A stretch of 64,000 nt of DNA, from positions 1 to 64,000 of IMG/VR virus record IMGVR_UViG_3300025889_018307; one strand, written 5' to 3'. Position 1 is the stretch's first letter. Every line of letters begins with the position of its first letter. The notes under the pieces are model-generated. The model searched no databases and was not told the origin of the DNA. It saw nothing but the letters and a program-made list of their open reading frames with translations. Source of the stretch: a virus. A program made the position numbers and the translations under genes. Positions 9,400 through 18,633 of this stretch are shown piece after piece.

Positions 9400-10128
9400 A
9401 TGAGCGAAGAAAAATTCCAATTCCCCACAGAATTTGTTGATTTACCATCAGAAGGTAAAATTTATCCTAAAGATCATCCATTATCATCTGGAAGAGTAGA
9501 AATGAAATATATGACTGCTAAAGAAGAAGATATTTTAACTAACCAGAATTATATAGAAAAAGGAATTGTATTAGATAGATTAATAGAAGCTCTTACTATG
9601 AATAAATTTGATATTAAAGATATTCATCCTGGAGATAAAAATGCAATTTTTATATCTGCTAGAATATTAGGTTATGGTTCAGAATATAAATTTGAATATG
9701 CTGGAAAGGAATATACAATTGATTTAACAAAAGTTAAAAATAAACCATTTGATATTAAATCTTTAACAGATGAAGGTTATGGTACTTTTGAAATGCCTTC
9801 AAATGGAACTATAGTAAAATATAAATATTTAACTGAAAAAGATGTTGATAATATTACTCAAGAAGTATTAGGGATTTCTAAAATAAGTAAAGGAGCAGCT
9901 CCTGAAATTACTACAAAATTAAAACATCAAATTGTTTCGGTTAATGGGGATAGTAATAAATCTGAAATTCGTAAATATGTTGATACTTTTCTCTTAGCTC
10001 GTGATTCTAGAGCATTAAGAAATCATATTAGAGACACAGCTCCTGATGTCGATTTAAATTATGTAACTGATGATGGAACTACAATTTCAATTCCTATTAC
10101 TATAAATTTTTTCTGGCCCGATCTTTAA
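9400..10128 (+). CDS. 26: Tail assembly chaperone / baseplate hub assembly protein, gp26-like
   Basis: 242 residues. The block FVDLPSEGKIYPKDHPLSSG, then MKYMTAKEEDILTNQNYI, is characteristic of a T4-like family usually annotated as gp26 baseplate hub protein. The C-terminus (ISIPITINFFWPDL) is also conserved in the relatives I recall. Its position between the tube and tape measure, followed by a small overlapping frame, equals the G/GT tail-chaperone pair of other long-tailed phages. A slippery sequence 13 nt before the stop would send part of the ribosomes into the -1 frame, making a fusion of about 335 residues ending at 10406. Confidence 0.75.
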   Translation: MSEEKFQFPTEFVDLPSEGKIYPKDHPLSSGRVEMKYMTAKEEDILTNQNYIEKGIVLDRLIEALTMNKFDIKDIHPGDKNAIFISARILGYGSEYKFEYAGKEYTIDLTKVKNKPFDIKSLTDEGYGTFEMPSNGTIVKYKYLTEKDVDNITQEVLGISKISKGAAPEITTKLKHQIVSVNGDSNKSEIRKYVDTFLLARDSRALRNHIRDTAPDVDLNYVTDDGTTISIPITINFFWPDL

Positions 10129-10150
10129 ATGATTTCCCAAAGTATCGGGT
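10104..10150 (+). promoter_or_regulatory. Candidate programmed -1 ribosomal frameshift signal
   Basis: In the zero frame the run reads ATA AAT TTT TTC. A AAT TTT (10104-10110) fits the X XXY YYZ slippery rule. Six nt later a stem forms between CCCGAT (10117-10122) and ATCGGG (10144-10149), with an extra outer G-T pair. The zero-frame stop is 10126-10128. The -1 frame then stays open to 10406. Confidence 0.7.
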
Positions 10151-10406
10151 AAAAGTATTTCATGAAATACACGAAATAGTTTTCCATGGTGGTGGAGGTT
10201 ACGATTTCCATACTGTATATAATATGCCTCTTTGGTTACGTAGATTAACTTTTAATAAAATGAAAGAATTTTACGATGCTAGAGAAAAATCTCAAAACCC
10301 AAAAGAAGCAGGTGAAATTGATATGGCAAATCCGGATAAATCCCAACTTCCAACAAAAAGAACAGTATCTCCACCAAGTTATGTAGCTAAAAGATTAAAG
10401 AAATAG
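10110..10406 (+). CDS. Frameshift extension of the tail assembly chaperone (gp51 / GT-like)
   Basis: This -1 frame has no ATG before 10224, yet the sequence ahead of it looks coding: DFPKYRVKVFHEIHEIVFHG, then GGGYDFHTVYNMPLWLRRL and a basic tail. Small proteins of this look follow gp26-like genes in T4-like phages I recall. The likely product is a fusion made by -1 slippage near 10104-10113, adding about 98 residues. Alternatives are initiation at ATG 10224 (60 residues, losing the upstream part) or at a non-standard codon. The tape measure gene follows after 31 nt. Confidence 0.7.
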   Translation, partial: FLARSLNDFPKYRVKVFHEIHEIVFHGGGGYDFHTVYNMPLWLRRLTFNKMKEFYDAREKSQNPKEAGEIDMANPDKSQLPTKRTVSPPSYVAKRLKK

Positions 10407-10415
10407 TAGTTTTTA

Positions 10416-10431
10416 ATATTTATAATAAAAT
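10416..10431 (+). promoter_or_regulatory. Late-promoter candidate (tape measure)
   Basis: ATATTTATAATAAAAT, 6 nt before the tape measure ATG. Any transcript starting here would have almost no leader. Confidence 0.5.
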
Positions 10432-10437
10432 TGCTAT

Positions 10438-12702
10438 ATGGCTGGACTTGAAGGTTTAGGAAAAGATGACTTAAAAAGAGTACTTGATATTAGGGCTGCG
10501 GTTGCAGACGTAAAATCTGAAATAGCATCAGCAAATAAACAATTTAAAAAATTAGGAATAAATGCTGGGGATGTTAATAGTGAAATTTCTAAAATTACAG
10601 CAGCAACTAAAGGATTTGCTGATCTACAAGATGAAGCAGCAAAATCAGCAAAAGCAACAGCAGAAGCTATTAAAGGTGAAGCTAAACAATTAGCTATAGT
10701 AAGAACTCTTAATATTCAAATTAATGCTTTAACAAAAAAATCATTAACAGCTAATGAAACACAGTCAAAATTATTCCAAGCTCAGGCTGAAAGGTTATCA
10801 TCTGTAAGAGATAGTGCTCAAGATTTAGCAAATGAATTTGGAAAAATAGCAGAATCATCCTCTACATTAGATAGGAAAACAATGTGGTTTACTGCTTTTT
10901 CTGACTTTACAAAAGACATACCAGGTTTAAGAGTACTTTCAGGACCCTTCGAAGCTGCAGCTAAAGCTTCAAGAGAAACTGTAATAAATAATGCTAAAGC
11001 TTCAGATATAAAAGAAAGATTAAGTAAATTAACTACTGAAGAGCTAAAAACAGGTAAAGGACTTACAAGAGAAAGATTAAAATCTCTTAATTTAGAAGAT
11101 ATAACCCAAGGAAAATCAGGTGCTGCAGCACGTAATCTATTATCAAGTGCTAAAAAGCAAGCAAAAATCCAATCTTCGGGTATAGCTGGGATGAAAGCAG
11201 GATTTAAAGGATTAAAAGGAATAATTGGAAAAGCTTTTGCTCCTATAGCAATTATAACAACTTTTGTAAAAGCTATTCAGCTTATATTTGGAGCAATGAA
11301 AAAAGCATCAGAACAAACAGCTAAATTTTCAAATAATTTATTAGTTAGTAGGCAAGCTGCTGAAGAGCTTAGAGATGCTACTTATGAAACAGTTGCAGGA
11401 TTTAATTTAGCTTCAACAGCAGCAGGTGGTGTTGCAATAACCCAGGAAGGGTTATTAAAAACAATGGATGCTATTAATAAAAAATTAGGTTTCCAAGTAA
11501 ATATATTACAAGATTTTGGGGGAGAAATGAAAGCAAATGTAGCAGAAGCTACAATGATGTCTGAAAAATTTGGTTTAAGTGCTGATGCTTCTGCAAAATT
11601 ATTTTTAGAATCAGTTAAAACTGGTAAACCCCTTAAAGAAATGACTAAAGAGTATTTTGGTCAAGCAGGATTTTTAAGTGCACAGGAGGGACTAACAGCT
11701 GATGTAGTAGGTAATTTAGAAGAAGCAACAAAAGTATCAGGAAATTTAAGAGCTAATTTTAAAGGTAGTTCATTTGCAATTGCACAAGGTATATTTAATG
11801 CAAAAAGATTAGGTTTTGAACTAGCTCAAATGGAAGGAATATCTAGTAATTTATTAAACTTTGAAAGTTCTATAGCATCAGAAATGGAAGCTGAATTACT
11901 TACAGGTAAACAGTTAAATCTAGAAAAAGCAAGAGAAGCAGCTTTAGCAGGTAAAACTGGGGTTCTAATGGATGAAATATCAAAACAAGTAGGAACCCAA
12001 CAAGATTTTCTAAAAATGAATGTTATTCAAAGACAAGCTTTAGCTAAAGCTGTTGGGTTAGAAGCTGATGAATTAGCTGATATGTTTGATAAAAGAGCTA
12101 AAAATGATGCATTAGCAAAGGAAAATTTAAAAGTTCAAAATAGACTTAAAAAAGAAGGAATTAAGCTACAATATGATGAAAATGGTGCTATAATTAATGG
12201 GTTACAAGAAATTAGATTAGCTGCTGAAGCAGCAGGAAAATCTGAAGAAGAAATAAGAGAAATTCTAGGTGAACAAGTTTATTTAAGAAAATCAGAACAA
12301 TCAGCAACAGAAAAATTCAATAAATCATTAGCTAGGGCAAAAGATATATTTGCTTCTTTTGTAGAAGGTGGTTCTTTAGATAAGTTAGCAAACTTTGTAG
12401 AAAGTTTTGTTTCTAATCCTTTAGCGACTTTAATTAGTGGACCATCTACACCAACAGCATCTACAGTTACAACAACAGGAGGCACAGCATCAGATTTTAT
12501 TTCAAGACCAGGCCAACCAATTCAAAAATTTAGAAAAGATGATGTTATAGTTGGTGGAACTAGTTTAGGAGGAGGTAATAATGGAGAAGTTACGGCATTA
12601 TTAAAAGAATTAATAGTAGCAGTTAAAGAAGGTGGTGATGTGTTTATTGATGGAAATAAAGTAGGTAAATCATTAGCATTAGCAACCTCTAATATGGGGT
12701 AA
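10438..12702 (+). CDS. Tape measure protein
   Basis: 754 residues. The first 160 are helical and coiled-coil-like. A hydrophobic segment at about residues 270-290 (IIGKAFAPIAIITTFVKAIQ) is the membrane-prone stretch usual in tape measure proteins. The second half is a long Ala/Glu/Lys-rich helix (including SNLLNFESSIASEMEAELL and MNVIQRQALAKAVGLEADEL) followed by a Thr/Ser-rich linker and a short C-terminal domain. It sits directly after the candidate frameshift pair, the standard location. In T4 the role is taken by gp29. It should set tail length and be ejected ahead of the DNA. Confidence 0.8.
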   Translation: MAGLEGLGKDDLKRVLDIRAAVADVKSEIASANKQFKKLGINAGDVNSEISKITAATKGFADLQDEAAKSAKATAEAIKGEAKQLAIVRTLNIQINALTKKSLTANETQSKLFQAQAERLSSVRDSAQDLANEFGKIAESSSTLDRKTMWFTAFSDFTKDIPGLRVLSGPFEAAAKASRETVINNAKASDIKERLSKLTTEELKTGKGLTRERLKSLNLEDITQGKSGAAARNLLSSAKKQAKIQSSGIAGMKAGFKGLKGIIGKAFAPIAIITTFVKAIQLIFGAMKKASEQTAKFSNNLLVSRQAAEELRDATYETVAGFNLASTAAGGVAITQEGLLKTMDAINKKLGFQVNILQDFGGEMKANVAEATMMSEKFGLSADASAKLFLESVKTGKPLKEMTKEYFGQAGFLSAQEGLTADVVGNLEEATKVSGNLRANFKGSSFAIAQGIFNAKRLGFELAQMEGISSNLLNFESSIASEMEAELLTGKQLNLEKAREAALAGKTGVLMDEISKQVGTQQDFLKMNVIQRQALAKAVGLEADELADMFDKRAKNDALAKENLKVQNRLKKEGIKLQYDENGAIINGLQEIRLAAEAAGKSEEEIREILGEQVYLRKSEQSATEKFNKSLARAKDIFASFVEGGSLDKLANFVESFVSNPLATLISGPSTPTASTVTTTGGTASDFISRPGQPIQKFRKDDVIVGGTSLGGGNNGEVTALLKELIVAVKEGGDVFIDGNKVGKSLALATSNMG

Positions 12703-12717
12703 TATTTATAATAAATA
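12702..12717 (+). promoter_or_regulatory. Late-promoter candidate
   Basis: ATATTTATAATAAATA, overlapping the last base of the tape measure stop codon and 23 nt before the next ATG. Confidence 0.45.
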
Positions 12718-12740
12718 ATTAATTAATAAAAAATACAAAA

Positions 12741-12986
12741 ATGGAAAATTCATTAGTAAATAGATTAGAAAAAGATGGTTCACCTTTATCTAAAGATAAT
12801 GGTGCAACACCAACTACACCTGATTTTGCAATTTCAACATTACATAAAGAATACTCATTAGATTCTAACCCAGATAAATTATCAGTAAGACCACGTAATG
12901 GTAATCTACCTAACGCTACTACATTAGCTGTAGGTGATGGTGTTGAAAAATATAAAGATAATTTACCTGCAGGATCATCTTTCTAA
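12741..12986 (+). CDS. Small protein of the tail region, unknown function
   Basis: 81 residues, polar, rich in Asn, Pro, Asp and Ser, with no hydrophobic core obvious by eye, so possibly extended or disordered. It lies between the tape measure and a large baseplate protein, has its own late-promoter candidate, and is followed 11 nt later by the next gene. Probably a minor virion or assembly protein. Confidence 0.55.
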   Translation: MENSLVNRLEKDGSPLSKDNGATPTTPDFAISTLHKEYSLDSNPDKLSVRPRNGNLPNATTLAVGDGVEKYKDNLPAGSSF

Positions 12987-12997
12987 AGTAATATTAT

Positions 12998-14887
12998 ATG
13001 TCTAATACACTTACACCTGAGTCTAGGGGTCGTCTAATTAATTTAAAAACAAATCTAAAAAGTTTAAGATTTGGTGGGGATAGACCTGCTTCAGGTACAA
13101 GTGATCAACCATATGAAGTAACTCCAATACCAGAAGGAACAGGATATTTAAGAGATGGTATGCCTCTTCAATCAGGTCCTGATTTTATATTAAGAGATGG
13201 TTTTTTAGCTCCTTTAAAAGCACTTAAAGATGTAAGTAGATTAGCTAAAATGTTTATTGATACTAAATCTCCAAGGGGTATATTTTTTACCTTAAAAGAA
13301 AATTTATTATCAAGAACAAGTGTAAAAACCCAGGCATCATTTGGAGCAGGTTATTTAGGAGGGGCTATGAATCAAGGTGCTTATTTACCATTAGGAACTT
13401 TACTTCAAGCAGGTTTTAATTGGGCAGGAGCTCATTTAAATAAATTTGGGATTAATCCTATAGGATCATTAGGTGGTCCTGCTGGTGTAAATAGAAATGC
13501 TAGAGGTGGAGCAGGTGCATTAAATCCTTATTCTGTAGTAGTACGAAATGATCAAGAAGAAAATGCTAATAGATTAGTATTATTAGGTGATTTCGTATCA
13601 ACCGGAACAAATAATTCACAATTATCATTAGCAGCAGCTATTGACCCTATAGCAAAATATAATTATAATCCTGATGCAACTACAACAAATTCAGATACCC
13701 CTATATTATATTCATACTCAGGAGGACCAGGTTCTATATTAGGAGTTGGTAAAACAAATATATTTAAAGAACGTCCTACATACAATGCTATAAGAAATTA
13801 TAAAAATTTATCTTCAACTTATCCTAATTATAGTGGGGTTCAACCTTCGGGTCTTTCTACTTTATTACATGGTGATATATTTAGAATATATTCTCAAACA
13901 GAATTAACAACTCGTAGAGGATTATATCCTAGAAGTTTTATGAATTTTGTTATTGATTCCGAAGTAGAATTTGATGACACTACAGGAAATGTAGTATCTA
14001 AAATAATTCATAAAGCACCAAACTATGTAACCCAAAATAAAGCTGTAAGAACAGGAATGGGAGATCCTGGACAACATATAACATATGCAGTAGATGGTGT
14101 AAATAAAGAAAGAAATTTATTTGATTATAGTATATCAGCTTTTGATATGGAAGCTTTAGATAAAATAACAGCTTTAAAAATGTATGAAGCTGAAGGACCT
14201 AACCATAATTTACCTATCAATGACTTATGTAAATTTAGAATTGCAGTTATAAATAATGGACCAAGTGAAGGAAAAAAAGCAACATATTTGCATTTTAGAG
14301 CTTACATAAATGGTTTTACAGATAATTATGCTGCTACTTGGAATGACGTTCAATATGTAGGTAGAGGTAATGTATTTAAAAATTATAGTGGATTTACTAG
14401 AGATATACAAATGGGCTTTACTATAATAGCAACATCTAAAGCTGAATTAATACCTATGTTTACTAAACTTAATTTTTTAGCTTCATCATTAGCACCAGAT
14501 TATACTGAAGCAGGATTTATGAGAGGAAATATGGTTAGAATGACTGTAGGAGGTTATTTATATGAAGTGCCTGGAGTATTAACTTCATTAACATATACTA
14601 TTCCAGATGATACTACATGGGAAATAGCAATTGACACAGATGGAAAATCAGATCCTTCAGTAAAAGAATTACCTCATAGAATAGAGGTTAGTTTAGCTTT
14701 TACTCCAGTACAAGATTTCTTACCTTCACGACAAAAGTTAACTTATAACGAAAACGGTGAATTAGTAGCAGAAGAAATAGGAGAACAGCGTTTTATAAGT
14801 TTAAATAATGGAATTAATAATAATTACATAGGAGAAAATGGTTTAAGTAAATATACCCAACCTATAAAAACCCAGTCAGATGAATAG
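12998..14887 (+). CDS. Putative baseplate / tail-tube initiator protein
   Basis: 629 residues. The C-terminal third contains TWNDVQYVGRGNVFKNYSGF, then FTIIATSKAELIPMFTKLNF, MVRMTVGGYLYEVPGVLTSL and YTIPDDTTWEI, a pattern shared with tube-like baseplate proteins that nucleate the tail tube (T4 gp48/gp54 role). The middle carries a Gly/Asn-rich loop region. It overlaps the LysM-like gp53 gene by 8 nt and is close to the hub gene, which supports a baseplate role. The exact T4 equivalent is not certain. Confidence 0.55.
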   Translation: MSNTLTPESRGRLINLKTNLKSLRFGGDRPASGTSDQPYEVTPIPEGTGYLRDGMPLQSGPDFILRDGFLAPLKALKDVSRLAKMFIDTKSPRGIFFTLKENLLSRTSVKTQASFGAGYLGGAMNQGAYLPLGTLLQAGFNWAGAHLNKFGINPIGSLGGPAGVNRNARGGAGALNPYSVVVRNDQEENANRLVLLGDFVSTGTNNSQLSLAAAIDPIAKYNYNPDATTTNSDTPILYSYSGGPGSILGVGKTNIFKERPTYNAIRNYKNLSSTYPNYSGVQPSGLSTLLHGDIFRIYSQTELTTRRGLYPRSFMNFVIDSEVEFDDTTGNVVSKIIHKAPNYVTQNKAVRTGMGDPGQHITYAVDGVNKERNLFDYSISAFDMEALDKITALKMYEAEGPNHNLPINDLCKFRIAVINNGPSEGKKATYLHFRAYINGFTDNYAATWNDVQYVGRGNVFKNYSGFTRDIQMGFTIIATSKAELIPMFTKLNFLASSLAPDYTEAGFMRGNMVRMTVGGYLYEVPGVLTSLTYTIPDDTTWEIAIDTDGKSDPSVKELPHRIEVSLAFTPVQDFLPSRQKLTYNENGELVAEEIGEQRFISLNNGINNNYIGENGLSKYTQPIKTQSDE

Positions 14888-15200
14888 ATATGCTGATGTA
14901 AAATTATTTAGAACTCTTAATAATAACTTAAGAAATAAGGGACTTACTTATGGAAATTCTGCTAAATATCCTATTGTCCCTCAACAAGAAAATGATATAT
15001 ATGCTATAACTGAATGGGGAGATAGATTTGAAAGTTTAGCATTTCAGTTTTATGGTGATGTAACTTTATGGTGGGTAATAGCTATTGCTAATCCTAATAT
15101 TGTTAATTTTTCATCAATATTTCTTCCAATAGGATCACAAATTAGAATACCACAAAATATTTCTCCTATAATTGATAGTTATAATGAATTAAATAGATAA
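14880..15200 (+). CDS. 53: Baseplate wedge protein gp53-like, LysM-type fold
   Basis: 106 residues. ITEWGDRFESLAFQFYGDVT, followed by LWWVIAIANPNI and IGSQIRIP, is the compact LysM-like pattern seen in T4 gp53 and other baseplate wedge proteins (short helix, WW, NP, then a glycine turn and strand). It starts inside the end of the preceding gene (ATG at 14880) and ends 4 nt before the hub gene. Expected role: fastening wedges to the central hub. Confidence 0.7.
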   Translation: MNRYADVKLFRTLNNNLRNKGLTYGNSAKYPIVPQQENDIYAITEWGDRFESLAFQFYGDVTLWWVIAIANPNIVNFSSIFLPIGSQIRIPQNISPIIDSYNELNR

Positions 15201-15204
15201 AGTT

Positions 15205-18200
15205 ATGGGCAATATTATAGGTGATCCATTTGATGAATTTGTAAAAAAACAAGTTGAAACAAGACAAACAGCCTTAGGCCAAACTACAAATATATCTGCT
15301 GATAATTTAAAATATTATACAGTAAAAACTCCATGGTTAAGATTAGCAAGTTCAGTTAACTTAACAAGAGAAGAAGAAGGAGATAATAGTGTTTTAGATA
15401 GATTAGTTAAAGCAGGTGTACCTCTAGAATCTATACAAAATGTAAACTTAGCTAAAAATTTTATACTTCAGGGTGGTTCACTTTCACTAGAAGAAACTGT
15501 AGATGATGAAGGAAAAATAACATCTTCAACAGTAAAACTTCATAAAGGTTTAAATTATAATAATGAATTATTTAATGGAGCCTATGGTTGGGGTGGGGTA
15601 AGTGAAAGAGGATACGTCCCTATGCCTGGAATTGAGTCAGCTCAATCTACTTATTATAATAATGGAGCTTTAAGCAAAGCAACAATTAATATAAAATGTT
15701 ATAGTAAGGCTCAATTTCAATTACTAGACGCTTTATATTTAAGACCAGGATATACCCTTTTATTAGAATTCGGTTGGTCTACTTTTTTAGATAATAATGG
15801 AGATTTGCAAACATTTGATGGGTTTAAATCTACCCCTTTAGATTTTTTATTAAACCCAGGAACTTTTCCAGGTCCAAAAAATCAATTCCAAATGTTAAAT
15901 CTTATATCACAAGAAAGAGCAAAATATTCTGGTAACTATGAAGCTATTTATGGTAAGATAACTAATTTTAAATGGTCTTTTAGTACAGACGGTTCTTATA
16001 GTTGTGAAGTATCTTTAATAGGTATGGGTAATATAATAGAATCCTTAAAATTAAATGTAACAGATCCTAAAAAAGATGACCAATCTAGCAGTAGTGATGT
16101 AAAAGCTAACACTACTTTTCAACAATATATAAATGATTATGTTGGGGAAACTATAGGGGCATATATTGAAATTGCAGAAAGCGGTGAACAACCTTTAAAA
16201 GCAGGCAATATACCCCAATCATATAGAAATAAATTTCTTAAAACATTTAAAAACCCTTCAGGAGGATATGATCTTAATTTAACAGCTACTAAACAAGAAA
16301 TTTTAGATTATTTACGTCCTAAATATAATGAATTAGTAGAAGCAGAAAAAGAAGTAACAATACAAAACAATAATAATGATCCCTTAATAGCTTATAAAGA
16401 TGATACTAAATTAAATAAAACATTTTATAATATTTCCCAAAATATACAAGGTAAATATAAAGGGGAAGCTGGGGGGTTATTTTTAACTCAAAAAGGTATA
16501 ACAAATGGAGCTTTTGTATTAGATAATACCTATACAGGAAAGAAAAATTTTGGGGGAAGTGAAAAAGTTGAAAAAAGTGTTTATATAAAGTTTGCTACTT
16601 TATTAAAAATTATTGAAGAAAATTGTAATTTATTTTCTACAAAAGGAGAAGGAGGACGCACCCCCTTAGTAAAATTTGATTTTAATTATGCTAATATGGG
16701 AAATGATCAAAATTTTATGTTTATTTGTCCCCCAAATATTTCAACAAACCCCGATAAATGTCTAGTAGCTTATAATAAAATGACAATTAAAGGAATAGTT
16801 AAATATGATAATGATATCGTTACTAATTCAGAATTAAATAAAACATTAAATGCTAAACAAGATTTTTTAGTAGATAACAATCCTTATGTAGGGAGATTAG
16901 GTAATGTTTTAATTAATTTAAGATTTGCTTCTGAAGCAATTGCAACCTCACCTAAAGATCAAGATGGAGCTATATCTGTTTTAACATATGTAAAAACTAT
17001 ACTAAGAGGAATAAATGAATCTATGGGTAATTTAAATAGTTTTTTTGTTACTTTAGATGAAAATGAAGGTGTTATAAAAATTTATGATGAAACCCCAAAA
17101 CCAAATCTTGTTGAAGCAATTCCTGAAAAATTTACAAAAATTAATATTTTTGGAGTAAAACAAGATCAAGGCTCATTTATTACAAATATAGGACTAGATG
17201 CAGAAATTCCACAAAATTTTGCTACAATGATAGCAATAGGGGCTCAAGCATCTGGAAATAACCTTATGGGTAATTCTGTTTCATTTTCGAATTATAATAA
17301 AGGTTTAGTTGACAGAATTATACCCGAAAAAATAGATTATGATACTAGTGAAAAGAAAGAAGATGAACCTAGTCCCTTAGAAAAAGCAAAAACTATAAAA
17401 GTAGAAAAATTATTTAAATCTAAGGATGATGGGAATTTACCTTTAAAAGAAATGTATAAATTTGGAGGCACAAAAGAGGGGGGTAATTATGATAAATACA
17501 ACTTTTCACCAGAAGTATCAAATGATCTTAGTGAAAATTATACTACTTATATTAAATTAATACATGGAATATTAGCAGAATCAAATACAGTTCCCTCACC
17601 TTTTTTCTTACCTTTTAATTTAAATTTAGAAATGGAAGGATTATCAGGAATAAAATTATTTGAAAAATTCCAAATAACTGATGATATTTTACCCCCATCT
17701 TATGAAAAAGATAGTGTTGATATTATAGTAAAAGCTATTAATCATAACATTGATGTTCAAAAATGGTCAACTACAATTAATACTCAATCTGTACCTAGAT
17801 TTGAACCTTTAATAATTGAAGAAGCAGAACCAGAAACGAATCAACCATCAGAAAAACAAGAACAATTAGCTGCTGCTGCTGAAGAAGCACCACCAACAGA
17901 TCCTAATGAAAATCAAATTACAAGATTAAGACTAACTAGATTAGTTGATAATGGTTATCAAACTTTAGGTTTAATGGAAGTGTTAGATGAAAATGGTAAT
18001 ATCTTATATGCACTACCAATATGTGAATTGCCATGGAGTGATAATAAAAATAATGAAAGTTGTATACCTACAGGAACTTACACAATATCTTCAAGAACTT
18101 CACCTAAATATGGAAACCATTTTATTATAGCTAATCAAAGTAATAATAGAAATGAAATATTAGCAGCAGGAGGACCTATTGATGGATTTAATACCACAAA

Positions 18201-18633
18201 TAGAAAATGGGTATTAATTCATGAAGCCCCAGCAGCACAAGGAAATACAAAACCTTGGTTACTAGGTTGCATGGCCCCAGGATTTAAGTTTAATACTAAT
18301 CAAAGAGATCAATTTGGTAATCCTAGAGGAACAGGACCTCAATATGGCGGTAAATCATCTCCATCACATTTAGAGTCAATCCAGGCAAAAAATAAATTAG
18401 TAGGAACATTATTTAATACTGGTAAAGATCCAATGTTTAAATTAGAAATTAAAGCATTAGGTGGTGTCAATAAACCTATAGAAAGTAATTTTTATTCATT
18501 TGGTGTAAGTAATGAAATTAGAAAAATAGAAAACATAACAGGAGAAAAATACACATACGAAGGTGGTGGAGGTGCTAATGCACCACTAGGAACTGATAAT
18601 CCTTTTGCTCCAAATTTAAATATTACTTTTTAA
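15205..18633 (+). CDS. Large baseplate hub protein with C-terminal DUF5675 / L,D-transpeptidase-like domain
   Basis: 1142 residues. The first 850 are a structural part, including ALYLRPGYTLLLEFGWSTFL and FKWSFSTDGSYSCEVSLIGM, which look like the gp27/gpD-type hub. After a Glu/Ala/Pro linker (about 870-900) comes a separate domain at about 905-1085: RLTRL, then SCIPTGTYTISSRTSPKYG, a His in VLIHE (His1006) and a Cys in LLGCM (Cys1022). This is the layout of DUF5675, compared with the His...Cys chemistry of L,D-transpeptidase (YkuD) folds. T4 carries lysozyme at the same place in its hub (gp5), so a peptidoglycan-active role at the tail tip is inferred. A glycine-rich end overlaps the next gene by 1 nt. 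Confidence 0.75.
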   Translation: MGNIIGDPFDEFVKKQVETRQTALGQTTNISADNLKYYTVKTPWLRLASSVNLTREEEGDNSVLDRLVKAGVPLESIQNVNLAKNFILQGGSLSLEETVDDEGKITSSTVKLHKGLNYNNELFNGAYGWGGVSERGYVPMPGIESAQSTYYNNGALSKATINIKCYSKAQFQLLDALYLRPGYTLLLEFGWSTFLDNNGDLQTFDGFKSTPLDFLLNPGTFPGPKNQFQMLNLISQERAKYSGNYEAIYGKITNFKWSFSTDGSYSCEVSLIGMGNIIESLKLNVTDPKKDDQSSSSDVKANTTFQQYINDYVGETIGAYIEIAESGEQPLKAGNIPQSYRNKFLKTFKNPSGGYDLNLTATKQEILDYLRPKYNELVEAEKEVTIQNNNNDPLIAYKDDTKLNKTFYNISQNIQGKYKGEAGGLFLTQKGITNGAFVLDNTYTGKKNFGGSEKVEKSVYIKFATLLKIIEENCNLFSTKGEGGRTPLVKFDFNYANMGNDQNFMFICPPNISTNPDKCLVAYNKMTIKGIVKYDNDIVTNSELNKTLNAKQDFLVDNNPYVGRLGNVLINLRFASEAIATSPKDQDGAISVLTYVKTILRGINESMGNLNSFFVTLDENEGVIKIYDETPKPNLVEAIPEKFTKINIFGVKQDQGSFITNIGLDAEIPQNFATMIAIGAQASGNNLMGNSVSFSNYNKGLVDRIIPEKIDYDTSEKKEDEPSPLEKAKTIKVEKLFKSKDDGNLPLKEMYKFGGTKEGGNYDKYNFSPEVSNDLSENYTTYIKLIHGILAESNTVPSPFFLPFNLNLEMEGLSGIKLFEKFQITDDILPPSYEKDSVDIIVKAINHNIDVQKWSTTINTQSVPRFEPLIIEEAEPETNQPSEKQEQLAAAAEEAPPTDPNENQITRLRLTRLVDNGYQTLGLMEVLDENGNILYALPICELPWSDNKNNESCIPTGTYTISSRTSPKYGNHFIIANQSNNRNEILAAGGPIDGFNTTNRKWVLIHEAPAAQGNTKPWLLGCMAPGFKFNTNQRDQFGNPRGTGPQYGGKSSPSHLESIQAKNKLVGTLFNTGKDPMFKLEIKALGGVNKPIESNFYSFGVSNEIRKIENITGEKYTYEGGGGANAPLGTDNPFAPNLNITF

